Positions 33,301 through 44,800 are shown, counted from the stretch's first letter. The stretch: 64,000 bases of DNA from Locusta migratoria (GCA_026315105.1 JAOYRU010000052.1:62001-126000); one strand, 5' to 3'. Made by a program: numbers and translations. Notes: generated by a model not told the origin, from the sequence alone.

Positions 33301-36037
33301 TCTTTTAAATAGTTTTTTATTATCATGTACTACCATTTTAGAGGTCAATCACTTCGCAGACTAGTCGCCAGTGCAGCTCACTGCACTCCAGCGTCCATTC
33401 TGTCGTCTGAATAGGCTCCCAGGGTCCTTATATAGTAATGAGAGTGTTTCCCGGGAAACGCGCAATAATGCAAATAACGAAATAAATGCAAATTTATCTT
33501 TTAAATAGTTTTTTATTATCATGTACTACCATTTTAGAGGTCAATCACTTCGCAGACTAGACGCCAGTGCAGCTCACTGCACTCCAGCGTCTATTCTGTC
33601 GTCTGTATAGGCTCCGAGGGTCCTTATATAGTAATGAGAGTGTTTCCCGGGAAACGCACAATAATGCAAATAACGAAATAAATGCAAATTTATCTTTTAA
33701 ATAGTTTTTTATTATCATGTACTACCATTTTAGAGGTCAATCATTTCGTAGACTAGTCGCCAGTGCAGCTCACTGCACTCCAGCGTCCATTCTGTCGTCT
33801 GAATAGGCTCCCAGGGTCCTTATATAGTAATAGAGTGTTTCCCGGGAAACGCACAATAATGCAAATAACGAAATAAATGCAAATTTATCTTTTAAATAGT
33901 TTTTTATTATCATGTACTACCAGTTTAGAGGTCAATCACTTCGCAGACTAGTCGCCAGTGCAGCTCACTGCACTCCAGCGTCCATTCTGTCGTCTGTATA
34001 GGCTCCCAGGGTCCTTATATAGTAATGAGAGTGTTTCCCGGGAAACGCACAATAATGCAAATAACGAAATAAATGCAAATTTATCTTTTAAATAGTTTTT
34101 TATTATCATGTACTACCATTTTAGAGGTCAATCACTTCGCAGACTAGTCGCCAGTGCGGCTCAATGCACTCCAGCGTCCATTCTGTCGTCTGTATAGGCT
34201 CCCAGGGTCCTTATATAGTAATGAGAGTGTTTCCCGGGAAACGCACAATAATGCAAATAACGAAATAAATGCAAATTTATCTTTTAAATAGTTTTTTATT
34301 ATCATGTACTACCATTTTAGAGGTCAATCACTTCGCAGACTAGTCGCCAGTGCAGCTCACTGCACTCCAGCGTCCATTCTGTCGTCTGTATAGGCTCCCA
34401 GGGTCCTTATATAGTAATGAGAGTGTTTCCCGGGAAACGCACAATAATGCAAATAACGAAATAAATGCAAATTTATCTTTTAAATAGTTTTTTATTATCA
34501 TGTACTACCATTTTAGAGGTCAATCACTTCGCAGACTAGTCGCCAGTGCAGCTCACTCCACTCCAGCGTCCATTCTGTCGTCTGTATAGGCTCCCAGGGT
34601 CCTTATATAGTAATGAGAGTGTTTCCCGGAAAAAGGCACAATAATGCAAATAACGAAATAAATGCAAATTTATCTTTTAAATAGCTTTTTATTATCATGT
34701 ACTACCATTTTAGAGGTCAATCACTTTGCAGACTAGTCGCCAGTGCAGCTCACTGCACTCCAGCGTCCATTCTGTCGTCTGTATAGGCTCCCAGGGTCCG
34801 TATAGAGTAATGAGAGTGTTTCCCGGGAAACGCACAATAATGCAAATAACGCAATAAATGCAAATTTATCTTTTAAATAGTTTTTTATTATCATGTACTA
34901 CCATTTTAGAGGTCAATCACTTCGCAGACTAGTCGCCAGTGCAGCTCACTGCACTCCAGCGTCCATTCTGTCGTCTGTATAGGCTCCCAGGGTCCTTATA
35001 TAGTAATGAGAGTGTTTCCCGGGAAACGCACAATAATGCAAATAACGCAATAAATGCAAATTTATCTTTAGATAGTTTTTTATTATCATGTACTACCATT
35101 TTAGAGGTCAATCACTTCGCAGACTAGTCGCCAGTGCGGCTCACTGCACTCCAGCGTCCATTCTGTCGTCTGTATAGGCTCCCAGGGTCCTTATATAGTA
35201 ATGAGAGTGTTTCCCGGGAAACGCACAATAATGCAAATAACGAAATAAATGCAAATTTATCTTTTAAAGAGTTTTTTATTATCATGTAGTACCATTTTAG
35301 AGGTCAATCACTTCGCAGACTAGTCGCCAGTGCGGCTCACTGCACTCCAGCGTCCATTCTGTCGTCTGTATAGGCTCCCAGGGTCCTTATATAGTAATGA
35401 GAGTGTTTCCCGGGAAACGCACAATAATGCAAATAACGAAATAAATGCAAATTTATCTTTTAAATAGTTTTTTATTATCATGTAGTACCATTTTAGAGGT
35501 CAATCACTTCGCAGACTAGTCGCCAGTGCGGCTCACTGCACTCCAGCGTCCATTCTGTCGTCTGTATAGGCTCCCAGGGTCCTTATATAGTAATGAGAGT
35601 GTTTCCCGGGAAACGCACAATAATGCAAATAACGAAATAAATGCAAATTTATCTTTTAAATAGTTTTTTATTATCATGTACTACCATTTTAGAGGTCAAT
35701 CACTTCGCAGACTAGTCGCCAGTGCAGCTCACTGCACTCCAGCGTCCATTCTGTCGTCTGTATAGGCTCCCAGGGTCCTTATATAGTAATGAGAGTGTTT
35801 CCCGGGAAACGCACAATAATGCAAATAAAGCAATAAATGCAAATTTATCTTTTAAATAGTTTTTTATTATCATGTACTACCATTTTAGAGGTCAATCACT
35901 TCGCAGACTAGTCGCCAGTGCGGCTCACTGCACTCCAGCGTCCATTCTGTCGTCTGTATAGGCTCCCAGGTTCCTTATATAGTAATGAGAGTGTTTCCCG
36001 GGAAACGCACAATAATGCAAATAACGCAATAAATGCA
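30385..36037 (+). repeat. Uniform satellite sub-block of the CCCGGG subtype
   Basis: About 29 monomers, nearly all with the CAGTGCAGCTCACTGCA centre and the GTTTCCCGGGAAAC palindrome. Variation is scattered single-base change rather than shared blocks. From about 34.1 kb the base change GTGCAGCTC to GTGCGGCTC appears, then from about 35.3 kb CATGTAGTACC in place of CATGTACTACC; these are the forms that dominate after element B. So the two sides of B are continuous in subtype. Confidence 0.85.
36026..36037 (+). repeat. Target-site duplication of element B, left copy
   Basis: GCAATAAATGCA lies directly before the 5' end of element B and is repeated exactly after its AAC tail at 48154-48165. 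It is satellite sequence; the form with GCAATAAATG is a variant seen in neighbouring monomers (for example near 34849, 35046 and 49328), while most copies read GAAATAAATG. Confidence 0.93.
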
Positions 36038-36647
36038 CCCCCTGCGGGTTCGGGGGTAAGAATAGGCCCGCGGTATTCCTGCCTGTCGTAAGAGGCGACT
36101 AAAAGGAGTCTTCACACTTTTCGGTTTTCCATCTGTGGTCCCCTATGTGGGTTTGACCCTCCATTTTTCAAAATTTTTCTGAAGAGCGGCCCATTTGGGG
36201 AAGGACACCTTACGTGGTGCAACATGTCATTCTTGTGCCATGCCATCTGATGCACCCATCATGGAATGGACTTGCGACTGCGGATTCTCTTCTGCCACTG
36301 GGCACGTCACTGATTTTCCGTGCAAGTCGCGTCCATTGTGCACTGCCATCTCAGCACTCTCCTTTCTGATGGTTCACGTAGCGCCAGAAAGCCAACACGG
36401 TAGCCAGTCCGTTGTGGTGGGGTCGTCATGTACCCTCTTGGATGTAGCCCCCTGACAACACAGGGATCGCTCTACCGGTGCCAGAGCTGCATACTCCTCG
36501 TGCAAGCCAAGGAGTCGATGCTTTTCTCTGTGGGGCATCAGGACTCCCGGCAACGGTCATCCCGCCAGGTGACGTTGCTGTGGCTGGGTGGCGCCCATGA
36601 GGAGAGCCCCTGATCGGAGTGGGTGGCATCGGGGCGGATCACCCGCC
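36038..36647 (+). promoter_or_regulatory. 5' UTR of element B
   Basis: About 610 bp, with no visible similarity to the A/C 5' UTR apart from the starting C-run. At the extreme 5' end CCCCC (36038-36042) can pair with GGGGG (36052-36056) and CTGCGGG (36042-36048) with CCCGCGG (36067-36073, one G-T wobble), which cross each other. Small stems GTCG/CGAC (36085-36088, 36096-36099) and GACT/AGTC (36097-36100, 36107-36110) follow. Two earlier in-frame starts precede ORF1 (GTG 36588, ATG 36597); I prefer ATG 36648 because MKR-type starts are shared by A and C. The promoter is presumed internal and is not identified. Confidence 0.75.
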
Positions 36648-38125
36648 ATGAAAAGACACAAATCGGGTGACGTTGGCGGACGTACAACCGCCGTCTCTAA
36701 GCGAGGAAAATTCAATGCTTCCACGTATGACCCCAAAACGTTCCCCTCCCTGACTGCGTCTTGGGAGGGACGTCGGGGCGCAAATCCGACTGATGAATAT
36801 GCTCCAAGGTATCTCGTGTGCAGCAGGACTGATGGGGACTCATTCTCAGCGACCAAGCCTCAGTTCTTTGTGGACCATCTGGAGGACAGGTTTGGGGAAG
36901 TGGAGTCACTGTCTAAAATGCGCAATGGCTCTGTCCTCATCCACACAGTATCTCCTGCCCAGTCACGGGCGTTACTCGCTTGTGACAAACTGGGTGATGT
37001 TTCAGTGACTATTACTCCACACAAGTCCCTGAATATGGTCCAGGGTGTAATATTTCATCGGGATCTATTGCTACAGACGGATGACGAGTTACGGGCGAAC
37101 CTGGAACGACGAGGCGTTCATTTTATCCGGCGTGTCCATAGGGGCCCCAAGGATAATAGGGTCGCAACTGGTGCCTTCATCTTGGCCTTCGAGGGTGATA
37201 CATTGCCCGAAAAGGTCAAGGTGATGGTTTACCGTGTTGACGTGCGGCCTTATATTCCTCCCCCTGTGAGGTGCTTCCAATGCTGGAAGTTCGGCCACAT
37301 GTCGTCCCGTTGTATGTCCAGTGCTATGTGTAGGGACTGTGGGCGTCCAGCACATCCGGGCGCCCCATGTACACCGCCTCCCATCTGTGTCAACTGTGGT
37401 CAGAACCATCCTCCCTGCTCGTCGCAATGTCCCGCACTTCAACGGGAGCGGAAAATTACAGAATACAAAACCCTGGACCGTATATCCTATAATGAGGCAC
37501 GGAAAAAGTTCGATCGTCTGCACCCAGTACCTATGAAAAATTCATTCGCAGCAGTGACGTCGTCGCCACTCTCTTTGGCGGCGACAGTATTTTCTACTTC
37601 AACTGTACCTTTGGGCCCCCAGGGCCACCAACCTAAGCCTGCCCCCACGGAGGTTGGGGCCATCCTTCCACAGCTCCCAAGGCGAAAGCCTCGGGGTCAG
37701 CAACCACCTCTCCGCCGGAGAAAGAACAACCTTCTCCGGCTTCCCTCAGGCGGAAGGGATCCCTTGGGACACTCCCTTCTGCCAGTGTCGATATCGACAC
37801 TAACCAGCAGCCGGCGCGCTCGCAGACTGCTGGTCGTAGGGCTTCGCGCTCCTCCTCAGTCCCTGTGGCTGAGTCCAAGGAGCACCTCCCACCGGCGAAG
37901 CCCCCGAGGGAACGGAGGGGTAAACAGAAACCAAAGACAGGCATCACAAGAGACACCACGGTGGCTTCAGTGCCACCACTCCCCTCCACCTCCACCTCTG
38001 CTTCTGAGGATGAGGTGGAGATTCTTGCGTCACCCGAGGACCTCGCTCTCGGGGACGCCATTGAAAAAACGGACAATCCCGATGACACGCCTACACCGGT
38101 GGGTGCCAGTGATGCTGAGTTGTAG
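36648..38125 (+). pseudogene. Element B ORF1 (Gag-like), frameshifted
   Basis: The N-terminal part is intact and homologous to ORF1 of A and C, including zinc knuckles C209-C212-H217-C222, C228-C231-H236-C241 and C247-C250-H254-C261. Around 37,650-37,680 (about codon 335) homology moves to a frame equivalent to loss of one base (or gain of two). The new frame carries the expected PPEKEQPSPA segment, the basic region and the acidic SASEDEVEILAS motif and ends with TAG at 38123-38125, 17 bp before ORF2. The original frame runs on with unrelated, arginine-rich sequence to 38213. A programmed shift is unlikely since A and C need none; a sequencing error in the Pro-rich region cannot be excluded. 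Confidence 0.85.
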
Positions 38126-38142
38126 CCCACCGACTCGGATTC

Positions 38143-39918
38143 ATGTCTTCCCAGCACTCGAACAATGTCATTCTCCAGTGGAACTGCGGCGGTTTCTTCC
38201 CCCACCTGGCTGAGCTACGGCAGCTTTTGAGCGCGACACCTGCTTTCTGCATTGCTCTTCAGGAAACTTGGTTTCCAACAATGCGGACCCCTGCCCTTCG
38301 TGGCTACAGGGGATTTTACTGCAACCGTAGCATATATAACAGGGTATCAGGTGGAGTGTGTGTGTATGTCCTCACCTCTGTGTATAGTGAATCTGTGCCA
38401 CTTCAAACGCCATTAGAAGCAGTGGCTGTCAGGGTGAGGACCACACAGGAGTTTACCGTCTGCAGTATCTACTTGCCGCCAGATGGTGACGTATCTGTGA
38501 ACGTCTTGGCTGCACTCGTTGCTCAACTACCCCCACCTTTCTTACTGTTGGGCGACTTCAATGCCCACAGTCCCTTGTGGGGTGGTTCTACGATCTCTGG
38601 TCATGGCAGGGTTGTCGAGGATTTCCTAACTCAACTCGACCTCTGCCTCTTGAATACAGGTGCCCCCACGCATTTTAGTGTGGCACATGGCACTTTTTCG
38701 GCCATTGATCTGTCGATCTGCAGCCACGGCCTTCCACCATCTGTTCACTGGAGAGCCCATGACGACTTGTGTGGCAGTGACCATTTCCCTGTCTTTTTGT
38801 CACTCCCACAACGCGAGTCCCCAGCGCGCCCACCTAGGTGGGTTCTGCACAGGGCTAACTGGGAAGACTATGCTTCCGCTGCCATCGTTGGCCCTCCCCC
38901 ACTCGAGGAAATCGATGTGGTGGTCGAGAGTGCCATACATTCCATCATTTCTGCTGCGAACGCGACCATTCCGCGTACATCAGGGTGCCCACGGCGTAAG
39001 ACAGTGCCGTGGTGGTCGCCGGAGATCGCTGAGGCCATTAAAGACCGCAGGCGGGCCTTACAGCGATACAAACGGCACCCCTCTCAGGAGCACCTAATCA
39101 ATTTTAAACGGCTTCGCGCTCGTGCTCGCCAGCTTATAAGAAGACGGAAACAGGAGTGCTGGGAGAGGTACGTTTCCACTATTGGGACAGGCACCTCAGC
39201 CTCGCAGGTCTGGAGTAAGATCAGACGGCTACAGGGATTACAGACACCAGTGGGAATCCCTGGGATCTCCTCAAATGGAGTCCTATGTACGGACCCGGCC
39301 ACACTTGCAGAGATGTTCGCCGAGCATTATGCTCGTGCCTTTGCCTCTGCAAATTATCCACCGGCCTTCCGTGCAGTAAAGGAGAGGGTAGAACGCCAGT
39401 CTCTCTCCTTTCGTACCAGCCGCTCTGAATCTTACAACACTCCCTTTTCTGAGTGGGAGCTCCTCAGTGCTCTTCAACAATGTCCTGACACGGCTCCAGG
39501 GCCTGATAGCATCCATAGTCAAATGCTGAAACATCTCTCAGCAGATAGTCGGCGAAACCTACTTGCGGTCTATAACCGCATTTGGTGTGATGGTGTTTTC
39601 CCGTCACAGTGGCGGGAGAGTATCATCATCCCAGTGCTTAAGCCCGACAAAAATCCTCTTTCCTTGGATAGCTATCGGCCCATTAACCTGACTAACGTGC
39701 CGTGCAAACTGCTGGAGCGGATGGTCAGTCGGCGGTTGTGTTGGATTCTTGAGACTCGAGGATTGTTGGCTCCATGCCAGGGCGGTTTTCGCCAGGGTCG
39801 ATCTACCACCGATAATCTGGTGTACCTCGAGTCTGCAATCCGCACAGCTTTTTCCCGGCGCCAACACCTTGTTGCCGTCTTCTTTGATATGCACAAAGCA
39901 TACGATACCACCTGGCGA
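38143..39918 (+). pseudogene. Element B ORF2, 5' part (endonuclease and start of RT)
   Basis: 592 codons from ATG 38143, 17 bp after the ORF1 stop. It carries the AP-type endonuclease (WNCGG, QETWF, LGDFNAH, GSDHF) and the first RT motifs (LKPD, YRPINLTNV, QGGFRQGRST, motif A FFDMHKAYD). It breaks off after YDTTWR, where element C was inserted; the open frame continues only a few codons into C (to 39948). No stop or frameshift is seen before the break. The 3' part is at 45913-47835. Confidence 0.93.
39907..39918 (+). repeat. Target-site duplication of element C, left copy
   Basis: ACCACCTGGCGA in element B ORF2, immediately before the 5' end of C; the exact repeat is at 45901-45912 after the AAC tail. 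The leading AC could also be read as tail sequence at the right copy, so the duplication is 10-12 bp. Confidence 0.92.
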
Positions 39919-40316
39919 CCCCTCAGGGGCTCAGCATTAATTTGCTGAGTACGGGCTTGGCAAACCCGGGGTCCTGAGCTGTGGGCTGTGTCGCGCCAAC
40001 AGTCCGCTACACCGTAAGCTCTGTGCGTGCTTCAACGACCATCGTTCGGCGCGACGGTGGAACGTTGTACGTTTCAGAGCCCGGGGATCTTGGCTTAATC
40101 GCCCGGGTCGCGAGGACGGTACAAACCTCTATAAAAAAAAAACCTCAATCTCAAGGTGTGCTACGTGCCGAGGAGATGCATGGCTGTTGAGGTTGAACAG
40201 CCGCTAGCGAGCAACCTCTGAGGAACCTGCCGCACCTCAGTTGTATAAGGCTTACCCAGGCAAGCGGGGCTCTGTCTGGGTGGACGCTTACTTCCCTAGC
40301 TGCTCGTGGGAACACC
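39919..40316 (+). promoter_or_regulatory. 5' UTR of element C
   Basis: 398 bp. By eye it matches the 5' UTR of A with four substitutions and a 2-base difference in an A-run over about the first 365 bases, then seven substitutions in the last 32 bases before the ATG. All 5' stems listed for A are kept, with the four-C start directly abutting the target site. The A-rich TATA-like string near 40131 is longer than in A. It is presumed to contain the internal promoter. Confidence 0.8.
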
Positions 40317-41852
40317 ATGAAACGAACACGAAACGTTGGCGGACGTACAACCGCCGTCTCTAAGCGTGGTCGAGGCGATTACAACGCTGCAAATTATGAC
40401 CCCCAAACGTTTCCTTCCTTGTCCACACCATGGGAGGAACGTCGGGCAAAACTTCAGGGTGAGGCTTATGCCCCGAAATATCTGGTATGTACACGTAATG
40501 ATGGGGAATCTTTTAAGACTACGAAGCCGATGTTCTTCGTCGAACATCTAGAGGACAAATATGGAGAGGTCGAGGGTCTGTCAAAAATGAGATCTGGGTC
40601 GGTTCTTATAACGACGTCATCCCCAGCGCAGTCACGGGCTTTGCTAGCCTGTGACAAGCTGGGTGATGTTTCCGTTTCTATTACGCCACATAAGACGTTA
40701 AACATGGTCCAGGGTATCATTTTCCACAGGGATCTGCTGCTGCAATCAGATGACGAATTGAGAGCTAACTTGGAGCGGCGTGGTGTGCATTTCATCCGCC
40801 GCATCTATAGGGGTCCGAAGGACAAGAGGGTTGCCACCGGTGCCTTCATCTTGGCTTTCGAGGGCGATTCATTGCCTGAGAAGGTAAAGGTGATGGTCTA
40901 CCGGGTCGACGTAAAGCCCTATATTCCTCCCCCTATGCGCTGCTTCAAGTGCTGGAGGTTTGGGCACATGTCCTCCCGATGTGATGCCAACTCAACATGT
41001 CGGGAGTGCGGGCGTGCATCCCACCCGGACGCCCCTTGTACCCCGCCTCCAGTTTGCGTCAATTGCAACCAGCAGCATCCTCCGTGTTCTCCCACCTGCT
41101 CTGTACTCCACAAGGAGCGTAAGATCATGGAGTACAAGACCCTGGACCGGCTGACATATGCAGAGGCCAGGCGCAAGTACGCAAAACTCCACCCAGTGAC
41201 CATGACGACCCCATACTCAACAGTAGCTTCGTCGATCCCCACAGTTGCTAAACCACAGAGTACACCACAAATGCCAGCGGGCCCCCAGGCCCGACCCACT
41301 CCACCTGCCCCCTTGACAGTTGGGGGCCCAACACCTTCGGTTAATCCCACACTATTCACGTTGGGAGCAACGGATAAGACATCACCGGGGACGTCGGTCC
41401 CCACCCCACAGCCGGAGAAACAACAGCCTTCTCCGGCTCCTCTCGCCCGGAAGGGGTCCCACGGGACACTCCCTTCCGAGGCTTCTCTTCATGGGAAAGT
41501 GGATCCCAGCCAATGGCTGAAGGATCCCGCGGCTGCTGATCGAGGGGCCTCCACCTCTTCGTCGGCACCTGCAGCCCCTGTTGAGAAGCCCCCAAGGCCC
41601 TTAACACCCAAGGGCCAGCGAGAGGGTAAAAAGAAAGAGAAGAAGAAAAAGGATTCTTTGGTGGCTTCCAAGCCACCCACACCCGCATCCTCTGCCTCAG
41701 AGGATGAGGTCGAGATCCTCGCTTCCGCTGAGGATCTCGCACTCCTTGATTCACTCGACCATAGGAGATCTGCACAACTGGAATCAACTGATTCTATGGT
41801 CATAGATTCTGTTGAGCCTGACCATCAGGCAGCAGGCGCTCCTATGGAATGA
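40317..41852 (+). CDS. Element C ORF1: Gag-like nucleic-acid-binding protein, 511 aa
   Basis: Intact. Conserved N-terminal half as in A and B, then three zinc knuckles (C209-C212-H217-C222, C228-C231-H236-C241, C247-C250-H254-C261), a Pro/Thr/Ser-rich region of about 130 residues, a Lys-rich stretch (GKKKEKKKK) and the acidic SASEDEVEILAS motif near the C-terminus. The ATG at 40317 gives MKR as in A and B. It ends in TGA within ATGGAATGA, 22 bp before the ORF2 ATG. Expected role: RNA binding in the element's ribonucleoprotein. Confidence 0.93.
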   Translation: MKRTRNVGGRTTAVSKRGRGDYNAANYDPQTFPSLSTPWEERRAKLQGEAYAPKYLVCTRNDGESFKTTKPMFFVEHLEDKYGEVEGLSKMRSGSVLITTSSPAQSRALLACDKLGDVSVSITPHKTLNMVQGIIFHRDLLLQSDDELRANLERRGVHFIRRIYRGPKDKRVATGAFILAFEGDSLPEKVKVMVYRVDVKPYIPPPMRCFKCWRFGHMSSRCDANSTCRECGRASHPDAPCTPPPVCVNCNQQHPPCSPTCSVLHKERKIMEYKTLDRLTYAEARRKYAKLHPVTMTTPYSTVASSIPTVAKPQSTPQMPAGPQARPTPPAPLTVGGPTPSVNPTLFTLGATDKTSPGTSVPTPQPEKQQPSPAPLARKGSHGTLPSEASLHGKVDPSQWLKDPAAADRGASTSSSAPAAPVEKPPRPLTPKGQREGKKKEKKKKDSLVASKPPTPASSASEDEVEILASAEDLALLDSLDHRRSAQLESTDSMVIDSVEPDHQAAGAPME

Positions 41853-41874
41853 TCTTCTTCTTTTCTTTCCTTTT

Positions 41875-44800
41875 ATGGCCTTAGAGCGTGGAGGACATGT
41901 TATCCTCCAGTGGAATTGCGGCGGCTTCTTTAATCACCTGGCTGAGCTGCGACAAATACTGTACAGCTACCCTGCATTTTGTATCGCCCTACAGGAGACA
42001 TGGTTTCCAGCACAGCGGACCCCTGCCCTCCGTGGGTATCGGGGCTACTACCGCAACAGGACCCTTTACGACAGGGTGTCTGGCGGTGTGTGCCTGTATA
42101 TCCTGGACACTGTCCCCAGTGCCCCCGTGCCACTCACAACCACTCTTGAGGCAGTGGCTGTTAGAATCCAGGCAACGCTGGAATTTACTGTCTGCAGCTT
42201 GTACCTTCCTCCGGATGAGGCCGTGTCTCTCAACACCCTAACCGCTCTGGTCTCCCAACTTCCCCCACCATTCCTCCTATTGGGGGACTTCAACGCCCAC
42301 AACCCTTTGTGGGGTGGGCTCCAGACCACAGGCCGCGGTAGGGATGTTGAGACATTATTGGCGCACCAAGACCTTTGCCTCCTGAATACCGGTGCCCCCA
42401 CGCATTTTAGCGTGGCACAGGGCACGTATTCAGCGATCGACCTCTCCGTCTGCAGCCCCAGCCTTCGACCGCACCTCGGTTGGCGTGTGCATGAGGACCT
42501 ATGTGGCAGCGACCACTTTCCAATCTTTGTGTCGCTCCTGCGGTACCAAGCTGCAGACAGCTTACCCCGTTGGTGTCTCCGTAGGGCTGATTGGACTGTG
42601 TATGCTTCAACTGCCGTCATTGCTCCACCGCTGCCAGATGACATTGACAACGCAGTCCAGCAGGTGACTAATAGTATTGTCATGGCCGCTGAGGCGGCGG
42701 TTCCACAAACCACCGGTTCCACTAGGCGTAGGTCCGTGCCTTGGTGGACACCGGAGATTGCTGAGGCCATCCGGGAACGTCGGCGAGCGCTCCAGCGCCA
42801 TCGACGCCACCCATCCGTAGAGAATTTGGTGGCCTTTAAACGGCTCCGTGCGCGTGCTCGACGACTCGTACAGCAGAGTAAGCAGGATTCCTGGGAGCGG
42901 TATGTAGCCAGTATCGGCTCCCGCACCTCCCTGACTAAGGTATGGACGCAAGTCCGACGCGTCTTCGGATACCGCCCGCCAACAGGAATCCCATCCCTCA
43001 CCATCCAGGGTGTGCTCTGCACGCTCCCGACAGCTATCGCCGAGCACATGGCAGACCACTACGCACAATGCTCTGCGACTGCCATGTACAGTGCTGACTT
43101 CCGCTCCCTCAAAGAGCGGGCCGAGCGGAAACAGCTCTCTTTCCGCACTCGTCGTCGAGAAATATACAACGACCCGTTTACCGAGTGGGAGTTCCGAACT
43201 GCCCTTGCTGCGTGTCCTGATACAACTCCAGGACCTGATAGGATTCACGGCCAATTCCTCCGACACCTTTCACCAGAGTTTCAACGCCGCATTCTCGCCC
43301 TGTTTAACCATCTATGGGCAGAGGGCACTTTCCCGTCGCAGTGGCGTGAAAGCACTATCATCCCGGTGCTGAAACCTGGTGCAGATCCCCTGGTGGCTGA
43401 CAATTACCGTCCGATCAGCCTCACCAACGTTCTTTGCAAGCTCTTCGAACGTATGGTGAGTCGGCGGCTTATGTGGATCCTTGAAGAGCGCGGACTCCTT
43501 GCTCCACAACAAGGGGGCTTTCGCCAGGGCCGTTCTACCATTGACAACCTCGTGTCATTGGGGTCGGCCATTCGCACTGCCTTCGCTAGGCGTGAACATT
43601 TAGTTGCTGTATTTTTCGACCTTCGAAAGGCGTATGACACCACCTGGCGCCACCATATTTTAACAACTCTTCATGACTGGGGCCTACGGGGTGCCCTTCC
43701 TATTTTTATTCATAATTTCCTCTCCCATCGCTCGTTCCGGGTGAGGGTTGGGGCGTCTTTTAGCTCCCCACGTATTCAAGAGAACGGTGTCCCACAGGGC
43801 TCCGTCCTCAGCGTTCCATTGTTTTTAGTGGCGATAAATGGTCTTGCTGCGGCTGTGGGGTCATCGGTCAGTTGCTCCCTGTTCGCCGATGACTTCTGCT
43901 TGTATTTCAGCTCAGTTAGCATCGGCGTAGCTGAACGGCGGCTGCAGGGTGCCATCCGAAAGGCCCACTCATGGGCTTCTACTCACGGCTTTCAGTTCTC
44001 CGCCCGAAAAACCTGCGTGATGCACTTCTGTCGCCATCGGGTAGTTCACCCTGACCCAGAGCTCTACCTGGGTGGTGAACTACTTCAGGTTGAGGAAACA
44101 CATCGCTTCCTGGGCATGGTCTTCGATGCCCGGCTGACATGGTTGCCACACCTACGTCAGCTGAGACAGAAGTGTTGGCGGCATTTAAATGTCCTACGGT
44201 GCCTCAGCCATACTAGTTGGGGAGCAGCACGTTCCACCCTTCTTCAGCTCTACAAGTCTCTTATTCTGTCGCGGCTTGATTACGGAAGCCTGGTGTACGA
44301 CTCAGCAGCTCCTTCTGCCTTGCGGGTCCTAGACCCCGTTCACCACACAGGCGTGCGGCTCGCAACAGGGGCTTTTCGCACCAGTCCCGTAACGAGCCTT
44401 CTAGCTGAAGCTGGTGTTCCCCCTCTGCGATATCGCCGGCAACGGCTGTTGGTGAGCTACGTTGCCCGGGTTCATGCTTCACCCCGCCATCCGAACCACA
44501 GGCTTCTCTTCCCACTTTCTGCACTCCCTTCCCCACGACGTCGGCCCAGGTCGGGTCTCCCGATTGCGGTCCGCGTCCGTTCCCTTCTCTCCTCACTTGA
44601 TTCCTTACCCCTTCCTCCACCTTACCATTACTCCCTCCGTATCCCCCCCTGGAAAATTCCTCGCCTGGAGCTTCGGCTGGACTTGTCCCGGGATTCAAAA
44701 GCCTCGATTTCACCACTGCTTCTCCGTCGCCGGTTCTATGCACTGATTGATACGTTTCACGGAGCAAACATTGTGTACACGGACGGTTCTTTGGTCGATG

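Larger units (their letters stand above)
6858..36037 (+). repeat. Main satellite array, 195/196-bp monomers, about 149 copies
   Basis: Direct head-to-tail repeat with period 195-196 bp; copy number is length divided by period. Two axes of variation are easy to see. Near the middle, monomers carry either CGCCTTGCAGCTCGCAGTCC (195 bp) or CGCCAGTGCAGCTCACTGCA (196 bp). Elsewhere they carry either GCGTTTGCAGGGAAACGC or GTGTTTCCCGGGAAAC. The first forms dominate 6.9-8.5 kb and are mixed with the second in 8.5-30 kb; the second forms fill 30.4-36 kb. Most monomers hold two ATGCAAAT octamers 18 bp apart. Short open frames of 60-77 codons recur once per monomer because 195 is a multiple of three; these are not genes. 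There is no non-satellite DNA in this 29-kb stretch. Confidence 0.98.

Noticed and set aside
6858..36037. CENP-B box in the satellite monomer
   Set aside because: TTCG occurs (ACTTCGCAGACTAGTCG, and TTTCGTT on the other strand), but the required A and CGGG are not at the right spacing on either strand.
6858..36037. Nuclear-receptor half-site AGGTCA in each monomer
   Set aside because: A single 6-base match in a 195-bp unit is expected by chance often enough; there is no second half-site or extended motif.
36588..36647. Longer start for element B ORF1 (GTG 36588 or ATG 36597)
   Set aside because: The added residues have no counterpart in A or C, whose ORF1 starts align with ATG 36648.
41812..41874. 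Longer start for element C ORF2 (TTG 41812, overlapping ORF1)
   Set aside because: The ATG at 41875 aligns with the ORF2 starts of A and B and gives the same total length as B.
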